DNA from: Natronosporangium hydrolyticum
GTDB taxonomy: Bacteria; Actinomycetota; Actinomycetes; Mycobacteriales; Micromonosporaceae
Direction of reading: 5' to 3'
Assembly (NCBI RefSeq): GCF_016925615.1
Contig: NZ_CP070499.1
Location: 3,224,001 to 3,288,000 of the forward strand
DNA length: 64,000 nucleotides
Shown here: piece by piece, positions 26,210-35,852 of the stretch
Layout: every line of letters begins with the position of its first letter
Position numbering within the stretch: position 1 is the first letter of the stretch
The notes under the pieces: generated by a model
Database searches by the model: none
The model's input: only the letters and a program-made list of their open reading frames with translations
What the model was told of the DNA's origin: nothing
Program-made: the position numbers and the translations under genes

Positions 26210-27379
26210 GTGCTGTTCCGCAGCTGGGAGGTGCCGGCACCGCGGCCCGCGGTGGCGGTCACCGTCGATCACACCGGCCGTGACCAGGTGGTGGTCGCCG
26301 GGCACGAGCTGGTGCGTGCCGTGCTCGCCGACCCGGTGACGTTCCGGCCCGACAACGCGCTCGACGCGATCACTCCGATCCCGGTGGCGGCGCTGCGGAT
26401 CCTCGCCCGACACGGCTTCCGGCTACCGCCCACCCTGGCCAACAACGGCCTGCCCAGCCATCCCGGCATCCGGGCGATCGTGGCCGACGCGCTGCACCCG
26501 GCCCGGGTCGCCGAGCAGCAGCCCTGGCTGACCGGCGTGGTCCGGCGACGGGTGGCCGAGCTGACCCGCCGGCTGCGCGCCGGCGACCAGCTCGACCTGT
26601 ACGCCGAACTCGCCGCCGACCTGCCGCTGCTGGTGCTGGCCCGGCTGGTGGCGCTACCCGACTCCCAGACCACCGTGGTCAAGGACTTCTCCCGGGCAGC
26701 GTTGGAGCTGTTCTGGGCGCCGCTCTCGGCCGACCGGCAGGTCGCGCTCGCCGAGGTGGTCGGCCGTTACCACGAGCTACTGCGGGAGTGCGCCGCGAGC
26801 GCTGGCGGCATGGTCGGACGGCTGCGCGACCACGCCCGCGCCGAAGGGCTCAGCCCGGACACCACCGTCGGGGCGTTGTTCTTCCTGCTCGTCGCCGGCC
26901 AGGAGACCACCTCCCAGTTCCTGACCCTGCTGCTCGACCGGCTCGCCCAGGAGCCGGCGGTGCTGCGGAAGCTGGTCGCCGGCGACCTGGCCGCCGCCGA
27001 GGTGGTGGAGGAGGGTCTGCGCCTAGAGCCGCCGATCGTGACCTGGCGGCGGGTCGCCGCCCACGACACCGAACTCGCCGGGGTGACGATACCGGCCGGC
27101 GCCAGCGTGGTGCTGTGGCTCGCCGCGGCCGGTCGCGACCCGGCGGTAACCGAGAAGCCGGAGCAGTTCCTCCCCGGTCAGCGCGGCTCCCGTCGCCACC
27201 TGGCGTTCGGCGCCGGCGCCCACCGCTGCCTCGGCGCCCAGTTGGCCCGGATGGAGGCGACGGTGGTGGTGGCCGAGACCGCGCCGTTGCTGCGCCGGGT
27301 ACGAGTCCACCGTTCCCCCTGGTGCCCGGACAACCTCTCGTTCCGGATGCCGGACACGCTGCTGGTGGGAGGTGCCTAG
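26210..27379 (+). CDS. Cytochrome P450
   Basis: 389 residues from GTG 26210. All key P450 elements are present: I-helix AGQETTS at about 229-235, ExxR (E268-R271 in EGLRLEPP), and the haem-binding loop FGAGAHRCLGAQLARME with Cys 340. Size and the HxxxR-less N-terminus fit soluble bacterial class I enzymes that need separate ferredoxin and reductase; none is nearby. Substrate unknown. It diverges from the GH3 gene by 105 bp, and the MITE begins 52 bp after its stop. Confidence 0.93.
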   Translation: MLFRSWEVPAPRPAVAVTVDHTGRDQVVVAGHELVRAVLADPVTFRPDNALDAITPIPVAALRILARHGFRLPPTLANNGLPSHPGIRAIVADALHPARVAEQQPWLTGVVRRRVAELTRRLRAGDQLDLYAELAADLPLLVLARLVALPDSQTTVVKDFSRAALELFWAPLSADRQVALAEVVGRYHELLRECAASAGGMVGRLRDHARAEGLSPDTTVGALFFLLVAGQETTSQFLTLLLDRLAQEPAVLRKLVAGDLAAAEVVEEGLRLEPPIVTWRRVAAHDTELAGVTIPAGASVVLWLAAAGRDPAVTEKPEQFLPGQRGSRRHLAFGAGAHRCLGAQLARMEATVVVAETAPLLRRVRVHRSPWCPDNLSFRMPDTLLVGGA

Positions 27380-27431
27380 TGGACGCCGCTCTGGTGCCCG
27401 ACTAAGTGGGAGCGGCGGACGCAGGCCCTGT

Positions 27432-27733
27432 TACGTGGCCTACGAGACCTGCGAGCACAAACGGAGCAGTGTTGGCGGCTCGACGGCGCCGACAATCGGA
27501 ACCGATATGGCCCCCGACGCTCCGCTGATTGTTGCCGGCCGCCCGCCCGCTTGGCGCGTTGGACAACCCCGTGACCTGGGTGAACTCCCGTCAGGGCGCG
27601 ATCTCTTGGGCAAGTCCCGGCCCGCCGAGACCAGCTGCCGCGCGCGTCTGGCGGTGACAGGAGTGCCAGCGCGAACGGCCTGTCGCCGGCTCCAACTGCT
27701 CCGTTTGCGCTCGCAGGTCTCGTAGGCCATGTA
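27432..27733. mobile_element. MITE-like element with 37-bp terminal inverted repeats and TA flanks
   Basis: 302 bp between the P450 and bioD genes. Left end 27434-27470 and right end 27695-27731 are inverted repeats identical at 35 of 37 positions (CRTGGCCTACGAGACCTG at the outer ends). The element is bounded by TA on both sides (27432-27433, 27732-27733), the target duplication of IS630/Tc1-mariner elements. The interior has no credible gene, so it would depend on a transposase elsewhere. Confidence 0.75.
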
Positions 27734-27800
27734 TCGGGGGCCCAGTATGCCCCGTCCGCCGTCCAAGATCACCAGCTGACACGGTGGACGGTAGGCGATG

Positions 27801-28562
27801 TCAGTCGATCTCTTCGATCCAGACTCGCCAGTCGTCGAGCACCCCGAACAGCTGGGGCGTGAGCCAGCCCGGCGCCGAGCGCTGAAAGACGCCGGGGGCA
27901 AGCCGGCTCGACCCCTCCGGCACCACCCCGGCCAGCCGGGGCCGCAGCTCCGACAGGTTGGTCCAGTGCACCGCCTCCGGCTGGGCCGGCCACGCCCCGA
28001 TCACCGCACATGCCGGCAATGCTCGCCGCTCCAGCGCCTCCATGGTCAACGCGGTGTGGTTCAGCGTGCCGAGCCCCGCCCTGGTCACCACCACCGCGCT
28101 CGCCCCCAGCAGCAACCCCAGATCGGCCACCGTCCACGGCTCCCCCGACGGGCGTACCCCCATCGGCACCAACAACCCACCCGCGCCCTCCACCAGCACC
28201 AGGTCATGCTGCTTGACCTGAGTTCGGATCGAGTCGACGACGTCGTAGAGAGCCAGCGGGGCCGCCTGCGCCACCCGGGCGGCGATCAACGGCGCCAACG
28301 GATCCGGGTACTCGGTGAGGGTAAGCGCAGTGGCCGGGGCGGCGAGCCGCACCACCTCGGCGATGTCGCCGGGGGCGCCGTCCTCGACGCCGCTCTCGGC
28401 CGGTTTGACGACCGCCACCCGGCGGCCTGCCGCGGTGGCGGCGGCGGCGATCGCCGCGGTCACCACCGTCTTGCCGACCCCGGTGTCGGTGCCGGTGACC
28501 AGCACCGGCCCGTGCAGATCGGCCCAGGCCGGGTCGCTCCACACCGGGTCGTCCCGGCTCAC
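27801..28562 (-). CDS. bioD: Dethiobiotin synthetase
   Basis: 253 residues from GTG 28562, whose codon overlaps the bioF stop (GTGA). P-loop VTGTDTGVGKTVV near the N-terminus, KPAESGVEDG, LVEGAGGLLVPM and NHTALTMEAL match BioD. It closes the ureido ring of 7,8-diaminopelargonic acid using CO2 and ATP in biotin synthesis. The frame continues upstream inside bioF but without protein-like sequence. No bioA is present in the window. Confidence 0.93.
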   Translation of the reverse strand: MSRDDPVWSDPAWADLHGPVLVTGTDTGVGKTVVTAAIAAAATAAGRRVAVVKPAESGVEDGAPGDIAEVVRLAAPATALTLTEYPDPLAPLIAARVAQAAPLALYDVVDSIRTQVKQHDLVLVEGAGGLLVPMGVRPSGEPWTVADLGLLLGASAVVVTRAGLGTLNHTALTMEALERRALPACAVIGAWPAQPEAVHWTNLSELRPRLAGVVPEGSSRLAPGVFQRSAPGWLTPQLFGVLDDWRVWIEEID

Positions 28563-29695
28563 GGGGCGCACGCCACAATCACATCGAGGGCGGCGTCGAA
28601 CTCCGCCGCCGAGAGGCTCGCGTTCACGGTCAGCCGCAGCCGCGACCGGTGATCGGGTGTGGAGGGCGGCCGGAAACATCCCACCGACACGCCGCGCTCC
28701 CGGCAGGCCGCCGCCCAGGCCGAGGCCGACTCGGCGTCCGCGGCCTCGACCGACACCACCCCGGCGGCGGGCACCGTGGTCGGCAACCCGGCGCCGCGCA
28801 GCCGCTCGGCGGCGTGCCCCGCCCGCTGCCGCAATTCGTCCCGCCGGGCGTCGTCCTTCCGGGCCAACCGCAGGGCGGTACGGGCACCGGCCACCACCGG
28901 GGGTGCCAGCGCGGTGTCGTAGATGAAGGTCCGGCCGGTCTCGATCAGGTGCCGGATCCACGCCGCCGGCCCGGCCACCACGCCCCCGGCGGCGCCCAAC
29001 GCCTTCGACAGGGTGGCGGTCACGACCACGTCGCGTTCACCGGCCAGCCCAGCCGCCGCCGCACCGCCCGCTCCGGCCGGGCCCAGCACCCCCAGCCCAT
29101 GCGCGTCGTCGATCAGCAGCAGCGCCCCGTGCTCGCGGGCCGCCTGGTGCAGCGCGGACAACGGCGCGGCGTCACCATCGACCGAGAAGACCGACTCGGT
29201 CACCACCACGGTGGGCCGCCCGGCCGCCTCCGCCAGCGCCGTCACCACCGCGGCCAGGTCGCAGTGCGGCGTCACCACCGTCTCGGCGCCGGCCAACCGG
29301 CAGCCGTCCACCAGCGAGGCGTGCGCGTGTTGATCAAGGATGAAGACCGCCTTGGGCTGAGCCAACGCCGTCAAGGCCCCCAGGTTCGCCAGATATCCCG
29401 ACGAGTAGACCAGCGCCTGTTCGGCCCCGAGCCAACCGGCCAGGTCCGCCTCCAGCGCGGTGTGCAGCTCAGTGGTTCCGCGTACCAACCGGGAGCCGGT
29501 GGCGCCCAACCCGTACCCGGTGAGCCCGTCGATCGCCGCCGCCACCACCTCCGGGTGCCGCGACAGCCCCAGGTAATCGTTGCCGGCCAGGTCGATGACC
29601 TCCTCGGCCGAGCGCCGGGGGCGCAGATGCCGGGTCAGCCCGGCCCGGGCTCGCAGCGTGGCCCGCCGCTCCAGTCGCTGCAGCCAGATCGTCAC
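28559..29695 (-). CDS. bioF: 8-amino-7-oxononanoate synthase
   Basis: 378 residues from GTG 29695 (MTIWLQRLERRATLRARAGL), which matches the usual BioF N-terminus; GTG codons at 29704 and 29707 would add four residues. Motifs: LAGNDYLGLSRHPEV, GSRLVRGTTELH, DDAHGLGVLG and the PLP lysine in TATLSKALGAAGG. It condenses pimeloyl thioester with alanine. First gene of bioF-bioD, divergent from bioB, so the biotin genes share one control region (29696-29854). Confidence 0.93.
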   Translation of the reverse strand: MTIWLQRLERRATLRARAGLTRHLRPRRSAEEVIDLAGNDYLGLSRHPEVVAAAIDGLTGYGLGATGSRLVRGTTELHTALEADLAGWLGAEQALVYSSGYLANLGALTALAQPKAVFILDQHAHASLVDGCRLAGAETVVTPHCDLAAVVTALAEAAGRPTVVVTESVFSVDGDAAPLSALHQAAREHGALLLIDDAHGLGVLGPAGAGGAAAAGLAGERDVVVTATLSKALGAAGGVVAGPAAWIRHLIETGRTFIYDTALAPPVVAGARTALRLARKDDARRDELRQRAGHAAERLRGAGLPTTVPAAGVVSVEAADAESASAWAAACRERGVSVGCFRPPSTPDHRSRLRLTVNASLSAAEFDAALDVIVACAP

Positions 29696-29842
29696 CGCAA
29701 CCACCACCGGCGGCTACGGCGGGCGGGGAAAGCCGAGGTCATCTCCACTCCTCATCGCGCGCCGGCGTCGGGTACGGGGCGCTACGTACGTTACTTGACC
29801 GCCCGACCTCGGTGGTGGTGTGCCCACCCGGCGGGCGGCCGG

Positions 29843-29848
29843 TAGGCT
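29843..29848 (+). promoter_or_regulatory. Leaderless -10 element of bioB
   Basis: TAGGCT ends 6 bases before the bioB ATG (29855). A palindrome ACGTACGT lies upstream at 29784-29791 in the bioF-bioB divergent region and may belong to an operator; the regulator is not identified. Confidence 0.4.
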
Positions 29849-29854
29849 GCGGGC

Positions 29855-30850
29855 ATGCCAGACGTCCTTGATCACGCGCGTACGCAGGTCCTGGAGCAGG
29901 GCACCGGGCTGGACGAGGCCTCGGTGCTGGAGGTGTTGCGGCTCCCCGATGATCGGGTGCCGGCGGCGCTGGAACTGGCCCACGAGGTCCGGATGCGCTG
30001 GTGCGGCCCGGAGGTCGAGGTCGAAGGGATCATCTCCCTCAAGACCGGTGGCTGCCCAGAAGATTGCCATTTCTGTTCCCAGTCCGGCCTGTTCAGCTCC
30101 CCGGTCCGGGCAGTGTGGCTGGACATCCCGTCGCTGGTCGAGGCGGCGAAGCAGACCGCGGCCACCGGCGCCACCGAGTTCTGCATCGTCGCCGCTGTCC
30201 GCGGGCCGGACGACCGGCTGATGGCGCAGCTACGCGACGGCGTGAAGGCGATCCATGACGCGGTGGACATCCAGGTGGCCGCCTCGGTCGGCATGCTCAC
30301 CCAGGACCAGGTCGACGAGCTGGTGGCGATCGGCGTCCACCGGTACAACCACAACCTGGAAACCGCCCGCTCCCACTTCCCCGAGGTGGTCACCACCCAC
30401 AGCTGGGAGGAGCGGTGGGACACCCTGCGGATGGTCCGGGAGTCGGGTATGGAGGTCTGCTGCGGCGGCATCCTCGGCCTCGGCGAGAGCGTCGAGCAGC
30501 GGGCGGAGTTCGCCGCCCAGCTGGCCGAACTCGACCCGCATGAGGTGCCGCTGAACTTCCTCAACCCCCGCCCCGGCACGCCGCTCTCGGAGCAGCCGGT
30601 GCTGGACCCGAAGGACGCCTTGCGGGCGATCGCCGCCTTCCGGCTGGCGCTGCCCCGCACCATCCTGCGGTACGCCGGCGGCCGGGAGATCACCCTGGGC
30701 GACCTGGGCACCCGGGACGGCCTGCTGGGCGGCGTCAACGCCGTGATCGTCGGGAACTACCTCACCACGCTCGGCCGCCCCGCCACCCAGGATCTGGAGC
30801 TGCTGACAGATCTGAAGATGCCGGTGAAGGCGCTCTCGGCCGCGCTGTAA
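29855..30850 (+). CDS. bioB: Biotin synthase
   Basis: 331 residues, radical SAM enzyme that inserts sulfur into dethiobiotin. The [4Fe-4S] ligands are C67, C71 and C74 in [12 protein letters not shown]. Other BioB signatures include [21 protein letters not shown] in part, [14 protein letters not shown] and [12 protein letters not shown], with the Arg-containing [10 protein letters not shown] near the C-terminus. Length is normal. It is divergent from bioFD across 159 bp and leaderless by sequence. Confidence 0.96.
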   Translation: MPDVLDHARTQVLEQGTGLDEASVLEVLRLPDDRVPAALELAHEVRMRWCGPEVEVEGIISLKTGGCPEDCHFCSQSGLFSSPVRAVWLDIPSLVEAAKQTAATGATEFCIVAAVRGPDDRLMAQLRDGVKAIHDAVDIQVAASVGMLTQDQVDELVAIGVHRYNHNLETARSHFPEVVTTHSWEERWDTLRMVRESGMEVCCGGILGLGESVEQRAEFAAQLAELDPHEVPLNFLNPRPGTPLSEQPVLDPKDALRAIAAFRLALPRTILRYAGGREITLGDLGTRDGLLGGVNAVIVGNYLTTLGRPATQDLELLTDLKMPVKALSAAL

Positions 30851-30874
30851 CCCGACGGGCGGTCCGAGCCGGAT

Positions 30875-30913
30875 CCAGGTCGGTGACCAGGATCGGTGGT
30901 CCCACTGACCTGG
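30875..30913 (+). terminator. Hairpin after bioB
   Basis: Positions 30875-30885 pair with 30903-30913 (11 bp, one G-U) with a 17-base loop, between the bioB stop and the GH78 operator. No T-run. Confidence 0.4.
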
Positions 30914-30937
30914 CCACGGCGCTCGCCAGGGTATGCT

Positions 30938-30949
30938 TGAAACGTTTCA
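30938..30949 (+). promoter_or_regulatory. LacI-family operator upstream of GH78
   Basis: TGAAACGTTTCA is a perfect 12-bp palindrome with the central CG typical of LacI/GalR operators, extended by GTAT and ATAC outside. It lies 22 bp before the rhamnosidase start, where a bound repressor would block transcription. No LacI-family gene is in the window. Confidence 0.7.
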
Positions 30950-30971
30950 TACCCGCGAGTGAGGGACATCC

Positions 30972-33809
30972 ATGCCACTGACCGCAGCCACCCCCACCCC
31001 GCCCCGGTTCGAGCACCACACCGGCGCCGGGCCGGTGCTCGGCACCGGCGCCCGCGCGCCCCGGCTGTCGTGGCAGCTCTCACCCACCGAATCGGCGGAG
31101 CTCCCACCCGACTTCCGGCAGGACGGGTACGAGATCGAGATGACCCGGGCCGGCCAGTCGCCGCAACGGTTCCGGGTCGACTCCCCCGACCAGGTGCTCG
31201 TACCGTGGCCCGGGCCGCCGCTGACCTCCCGCGAGTCGGCCACCGTCCGGGTACGGGTACGCAGCGGCGAGACCTGGACCGACTGGAGCGACCCGGCCAC
31301 AGTAGAGACCGGGCTGCTCGCACCGGCCGACTGGCGGGCCCGATTCGTGAGCCCCCAGGGCATCGGCGGCCTGGACCGGCCGGCTCCGATCCTGCGCGGC
31401 ACCCTGACCGTCCCCGCCGAGGTGGTACGGGCACGGCTCTACGCCACCGCCCACGGCTGTTACCGGGCCGAGCTCAACGGCCAGCCGGTGACCGACGAGG
31501 TGCTGGCGCCGGGCTGGACCAGCTACCGGCACCGGCTGCGGTACCAGACCTACGACGTGACCGGCCTGCTCCGGCCGGGCGACAACCAGCTGGCGGTGCT
31601 GCTGGGCAACGGCTGGCACCGCGGCCGGTTGGGCTTCCTCGGCGAGCGCGCCCGCTACGGTGACCGGCTCGCGCTGCTCGCCCAGCTGGAGGTGACCACC
31701 GCCGACGGCGCCGTCCACGTGCTCGCCACCGACGGCTCCTGGACCGCCTACGAGAGCGAGGTGCTCGCCGACGATCTCTATGACGGGCAGCGCACCGACC
31801 TGCGGCTAGCCACGCGCACCGCCCCGGAAGGTCCGGTCGAGGAGGTGCCGGGCGACCTCGATGCGCTGGTGGCGCCGGAAGGGCCGCCGGTCCGGGTCAC
31901 CCAGACCTTGCCGGCCGAGCAGGTGTTCCGGTCGCCGTCCGGGGCCACCCTTGTCGACTTCGGACAGAATCTGGTCGGCTGGGTCCGGCTGCGGGTCCGC
32001 GGCCACCAATCGGGGCACGAGATCGTGGTCCGGCACGCGGAGGTACTCGAGGACGGCGAGCTGGGGGTACGTCCGCTACGGACCGCCCGGGCCACCGACA
32101 GCTATCTCCTCGCCGGCCCGGACGAGGTGGTGCTGGAGCCGACCCTGACCTGCCACGGCTTCCGGTACGCCGAGGTGATCGGGGTGACCGAGCTCTCCGC
32201 TGACGACATCACCGCGGTGGTCCTCGGTAGCGACCTGCGCCGGACCGGCTGGTTCGAATCGTCCGAGCCGCTGCTCGACCGGTTCCACGAGAACGTGGTG
32301 TGGAGCGCACGCGGCAACTTCCTCGACCTGCCCACCGACTGTCCACAGCGGGACGAACGGCTGGGGTGGACCGGCGACATCCAGGTCTTCTCCCCCAGCG
32401 CCAGTTTTCTCTTCGACGCGGCCGGATTCCTGTCGTCGTGGCTGGCCGACCTCGCCGCGGACCAGTACCCGGACGGCACCGTGCCGTTCGTGGTGCCGGA
32501 TATCCTCCCCTTCAGCCAGCCGGCGGCGGCCTGGGGCGACGCCGCCACCATCGTGCCGTGGCAGCTCTACCAACGCACCGGCGACCTGGGCTTACTCGCC
32601 CGGCAGCTGCCGAGTATGCGTGCCTGGGTGGACCGGGTCGCTGCCCTGGCCGGCCCGCGACGGGTCTGGGCCGGCGGATTCCAGTTCGGTGACTGGCTCG
32701 ATCCCACCGCCCCGCCGGACGCGCCGTTCCAGGCCCGCACCGACCCGGACGTGATCGCCACCGCCCACCTGGCGCGCTCCGCCTCGATCGTCGCCGAGGC
32801 CGCCGAGCTGCTCGGCGAGCCCGATGTCGCCGCCCGGTACGCCGAGCTGGCGGCGGAGGTACGGGAAGCGTTCGTTGCCGAGTACCTGACCCCGGGCGGC
32901 CGGGTCCTCAGCGACACCCCGACCGCATACGCACTGGCGCTGGTCTGGGACCTGATGCCGCAGGCGTTGCGGGCGCGTGCCGGCGCCCGCCTGGCCGACC
33001 TGGTGCGCCGGGCCGGCTTCCGGATCAGCACCGGGTTCGTCGGTACTCCGCTGGTGGCCGATGCGCTGACCGACACCGGGCACGTGGACGTGGCGTACCG
33101 GTTGCTGGCCCAGACCGGGTGCCCGTCCTGGCTGTATCCGGTGACCATGGGGGCCACCACGGTGTGGGAACGGTGGGACAGCATGCTGCCCGACGGGAGC
33201 ATCAACCCGGGCGAGATGACCTCGTTCAACCACTATGCTCTCGGCGCGGTCGCCGACTGGCTACACCGGCGGGTGGCGGGGTTGGCCCCGGCCGCGTCCG
33301 GCTACCGGGAGCTGCTGGTCCGGCCGGTCCCCGGACGATGGCTCCAGTCGGCCGGTGCGCGCCATCTCACCCCGTACGGGGAGGCGGCGGTCGACTGGGA
33401 GCGCGGCGACGGCCAGCTGACGTTGCGGGTACGGGTGCCGGTCGGCACGCACGCCACCGTCCACGTCCCCGGCGCACCGGACCCGGTCCGGGTGGGGCAT
33501 GGTGCGCACGAGTGGCGGGTGGCCGATCCGACCCCGGCGGCGCCCGCGCTGTCCTCCGCAGCGACCGTCCGGGACCTGATGGACCATGAACCGGGCTGGA
33601 CCCAGTTCGTCGCCGCCGCGGTGGCCGCCGGGGTGGCGACCGACGAGCCCGGAGTCGCGGCTGCCCTGGGCCGCTACCTCGACCGGCCGGCCGAGGCCGC
33701 GGTCGCGGCGCTGACCTGGGGTGGCGGGCGACCCGGCGGTGAGGCGCTGCGGGACTGCCTGGGGCAGCTGCTGGGCTCCGCCGAGGGTGAGGATGCCCCC
33801 GCGGCGTAG
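30972..33809 (+). CDS. GH78 alpha-L-rhamnosidase
   Basis: 945 residues with ribosome site GAGGGA. Layout of GH78: N-terminal beta-sandwich domains (GTGARAPRLSWQL; LYATAHGCYRAELNGQPV; WHRGRLGF), then an (alpha/alpha)6 barrel with the family signature LPTDCPQRDERLGWTGD and TTVWERWDSMLPDG, then a C-terminal domain (GEAAVDWERGDGQLTLRVRVPVG in part). Catalytic acid residues are expected in the DCPQRDE region and in the barrel. It removes terminal alpha-L-rhamnose from plant flavonoid glycosides or pectin side chains. No signal peptide. A C-terminal extension of about 90 residues beyond the usual end is unassigned. Control by the LacI operator just upstream is likely. Confidence 0.93.
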   Translation: MPLTAATPTPPRFEHHTGAGPVLGTGARAPRLSWQLSPTESAELPPDFRQDGYEIEMTRAGQSPQRFRVDSPDQVLVPWPGPPLTSRESATVRVRVRSGETWTDWSDPATVETGLLAPADWRARFVSPQGIGGLDRPAPILRGTLTVPAEVVRARLYATAHGCYRAELNGQPVTDEVLAPGWTSYRHRLRYQTYDVTGLLRPGDNQLAVLLGNGWHRGRLGFLGERARYGDRLALLAQLEVTTADGAVHVLATDGSWTAYESEVLADDLYDGQRTDLRLATRTAPEGPVEEVPGDLDALVAPEGPPVRVTQTLPAEQVFRSPSGATLVDFGQNLVGWVRLRVRGHQSGHEIVVRHAEVLEDGELGVRPLRTARATDSYLLAGPDEVVLEPTLTCHGFRYAEVIGVTELSADDITAVVLGSDLRRTGWFESSEPLLDRFHENVVWSARGNFLDLPTDCPQRDERLGWTGDIQVFSPSASFLFDAAGFLSSWLADLAADQYPDGTVPFVVPDILPFSQPAAAWGDAATIVPWQLYQRTGDLGLLARQLPSMRAWVDRVAALAGPRRVWAGGFQFGDWLDPTAPPDAPFQARTDPDVIATAHLARSASIVAEAAELLGEPDVAARYAELAAEVREAFVAEYLTPGGRVLSDTPTAYALALVWDLMPQALRARAGARLADLVRRAGFRISTGFVGTPLVADALTDTGHVDVAYRLLAQTGCPSWLYPVTMGATTVWERWDSMLPDGSINPGEMTSFNHYALGAVADWLHRRVAGLAPAASGYRELLVRPVPGRWLQSAGARHLTPYGEAAVDWERGDGQLTLRVRVPVGTHATVHVPGAPDPVRVGHGAHEWRVADPTPAAPALSSAATVRDLMDHEPGWTQFVAAAVAAGVATDEPGVAAALGRYLDRPAEAAVAALTWGGGRPGGEALRDCLGQLLGSAEGEDAPAA

Positions 33810-33845
33810 CGGATCCCGCCGAACCCGCCGCGGGCACGTCCGGCG

Positions 33846-34835
33846 CTACCCCGCCGGCGGCGGCTCCAGCAGTGCCCGCCCGGTCGCGAGATCGGTGACG
33901 AGCACATGGATCCAGCCGCCGGCCGCGGCCGCGCGGATCGCAGTCAGCTTGCGCGCTCCACCGGCGATGGCGACGATGCGGGGGATCCGGCGCAGCGCCT
34001 CGCTGCCGATGCCGACGACCCGGTCGTGCAGGCCCGCGTCGACGAGCCCCCCGTCGGCGTCGAAGAATCTCAGGCACACGTCGCCGACCGCGCCGACCGC
34101 GCGCAGCGCGTCGCGGTCGGCGCGCGGCGCCACGTTGCCGGAGGATTCGAGCAGCGGCGACGGCTCCAGGCTGCCGACCCCGACCAGGCCGACCGTGAGC
34201 GTGTCCCACCGGCTGGCGACGTCGGCGATGGCCGGGTCCGCGAGCAGCGCGTCGCGGATCTGTGTGGACGCCACCACCCCGGGAGTCGGGAGGAACTTCA
34301 CGTCGGCGCCGGTGACCTGGGCGAGCCGGTCGGCGAGGTGGGTGGCCTGGACCTGGACGTTGGCCGACCCCACGCCGCCGATCAACTGCACCACCTCGAC
34401 CGCGCTGCGCACGCTGCGGGGCTGCATCGAGTCGACGGTCGAGAGCAGGGTGGCCGACCAGGACGAGATCCCGATCCGGTCGGAGCCGGTGAGGGTGGCC
34501 TCCAGATAGCTCCCGCCGGCCCTGCCGAGGGCGGCCAGCAGGGCGGCGTCGCCCTCCCCGGGCACCTCGACGATGACCACGTCGGTGAGTCCGTAACGCT
34601 CCTGGATCGCGTCCTCGAGGTCGACGTGGACACCGAGCGGCGGGACCACCACCGTCCGCACGATCCCGACCTCGGTCGCCTGCTTGAGCATCCTCGAGAC
34701 CCGCGACTGCGACAGGTGCAGCCGCGCCGCGATCTCCGGCTGGCGCAGGCCGTGCTCGTGATACATGCGCGCCACCTTCGCCAGCATGCCGAGGCGCTCG
34801 ACCGCCGGTGGACGATGGGACTGATTGTCGACCAC
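33846..34835 (-). CDS. SorC-family sugar-sensing transcriptional regulator
   Basis: 329 residues. N-terminal helix-turn-helix (MLAKVARMYHEHGLRQPEIAARLHLSQSRVSRMLKQA in part) followed by the SorC sugar-phosphate-binding domain: GIVRTVV, GRAGGSYLEATLTGSDRIGISSWSATL, GGVGSANVQVQA, GLVGVGSLEPSPLL, and AGGARKLTAIRAAAAGGWIHVLVTD. It is the last gene of a transketolase-kinase-isomerase operon, so it probably senses a phosphorylated intermediate and controls that operon. The GH78 gene converges on it with a 36-bp gap. Confidence 0.9.
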   Translation of the reverse strand: MVDNQSHRPPAVERLGMLAKVARMYHEHGLRQPEIAARLHLSQSRVSRMLKQATEVGIVRTVVVPPLGVHVDLEDAIQERYGLTDVVIVEVPGEGDAALLAALGRAGGSYLEATLTGSDRIGISSWSATLLSTVDSMQPRSVRSAVEVVQLIGGVGSANVQVQATHLADRLAQVTGADVKFLPTPGVVASTQIRDALLADPAIADVASRWDTLTVGLVGVGSLEPSPLLESSGNVAPRADRDALRAVGAVGDVCLRFFDADGGLVDAGLHDRVVGIGSEALRRIPRIVAIAGGARKLTAIRAAAAGGWIHVLVTDLATGRALLEPPPAG

Positions 34836-34877
34836 ACGCCCGCCCTTCGGTGAACACCCCTGCGCCGGACAGTCTAG

Positions 34878-35852
34878 CTATCCGTAGAGTGCGGCCTGCG
34901 CGATGGCGAGCGCGGTGAGAGCGTCGTGATTCGCCTGCGCCTCGGCGAGCGCCGCGCGGTCCAGGCGGGAGAGCCCGGCCTGGACCCGCTTCAGGAAGTC
35001 GATCGCGAGGTTTGCCGCCTCGACGCTGTCCTCCCGGAACGGGAACTGGTCGAGTTGCCACGCCCCGTGCCAGCCGTTCTTCTCCAGCACCCAGAAGAAC
35101 TCGAACAGCTCCGTGGGGTGGATCGTACCGGCGACCATGTCGTCGTCCCAGCCCCGCAGATTGTCGTTGACGTCCATGCCGAAGAGCCGGCCATAGTCGA
35201 TGGCGAGCTGGGCGGCGTCGGCCGGTGACTCGCCACCGAACAGCGCGTGGCCGAAGTCGAGCAGGATGCCGACGTTGGGCAGACCGATCCGCTCGATGCC
35301 GAGCAGGGTCCGCGCCACCGAGTCGAAGCTCATGTGGACCCGCGGCTCGCGCGGCTTGTACTCGATGACGAACCGCAGATCGGGGTGCTCACTGGCGAGC
35401 TGCCCGACGCCGTCGAGCGACAACTTCCACAACGCGCCGTGGTCCACCTGGAAGGGGTAGTCCCAGCCGTCCTGCCCCGGCCAGAGCTTCACATAGTCGG
35501 CGCCGAACTCGCGCACCACACCCGCGGCCTCGGTGACGAGCTCATGGGCGAGCGCCCGTACGCCGGGGTCGGGGTTGGTGAAGGAGCCCTTCCGGAACAC
35601 CCGGGTGTAGATCTCGGGGGTGATCCCGATGACGCCGAGGCCGGCCCGGTCGAGTTCGGCCCGGACATCGGCGGTGCTGAAGTCCCCGCCGAAGAACGGG
35701 TAGTTGAGGTCGACGACCGACAGATCGCGCACCTGGCCGGCGAGCCGGATGGCGTCGAGCACTGTGCGGGGCTCGCCGTAGCCGTCCGTCGCGTAGCGGT
35801 CGACGTACGTGGCGAAGTGCCAGATCCCGGCTCCGAAGATCTGCTCGCTCAT
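34878..35852 (-). CDS. Xylose-isomerase-like TIM-barrel sugar isomerase (D-apiose isomerase candidate)
   Basis: 324 residues of the AP endonuclease 2/xylose isomerase-like fold. Likely metal ligands are the Glu in [10 protein letters not shown], the Asp in [12 protein letters not shown] and its His, and the Asp in GMDVNDN, with the [11 protein letters not shown] segment near the end. The start codon directly abuts the kinase stop (35852/35853). D-apiose isomerases of the transketolase route belong to this superfamily and occur with the same partners as here, so D-apiose to D-apulose is the favoured reaction. An L-rhamnose-isomerase-like or other ketose/aldose isomerase is the alternative. Confidence 0.7.
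   Translation of the reverse strand: MSEQIFGAGIWHFATYVDRYATDGYGEPRTVLDAIRLAGQVRDLSVVDLNYPFFGGDFSTADVRAELDRAGLGVIGITPEIYTRVFRKGSFTNPDPGVRALAHELVTEAAGVVREFGADYVKLWPGQDGWDYPFQVDHGALWKLSLDGVGQLASEHPDLRFVIEYKPREPRVHMSFDSVARTLLGIERIGLPNVGILLDFGHALFGGESPADAAQLAIDYGRLFGMDVNDNLRGWDDDMVAGTIHPTELFEFFWVLEKNGWHGAWQLDQFPFREDSVEAANLAIDFLKRVQAGLSRLDRAALAEAQANHDALTALAIAQAALYG

Noticed and set aside
28562-28961. Long N-terminal extension of bioD
   Set aside because: The extension lies inside bioF in another frame and is not protein-like; the GTGA overlap start is normal for this operon.
33367-35061. A 564-codon minus-strand frame through the SorC regulator
   Set aside because: Arg/Gly/Ala-rich in an alternative frame of the regulator gene; the SorC frame has real domains.
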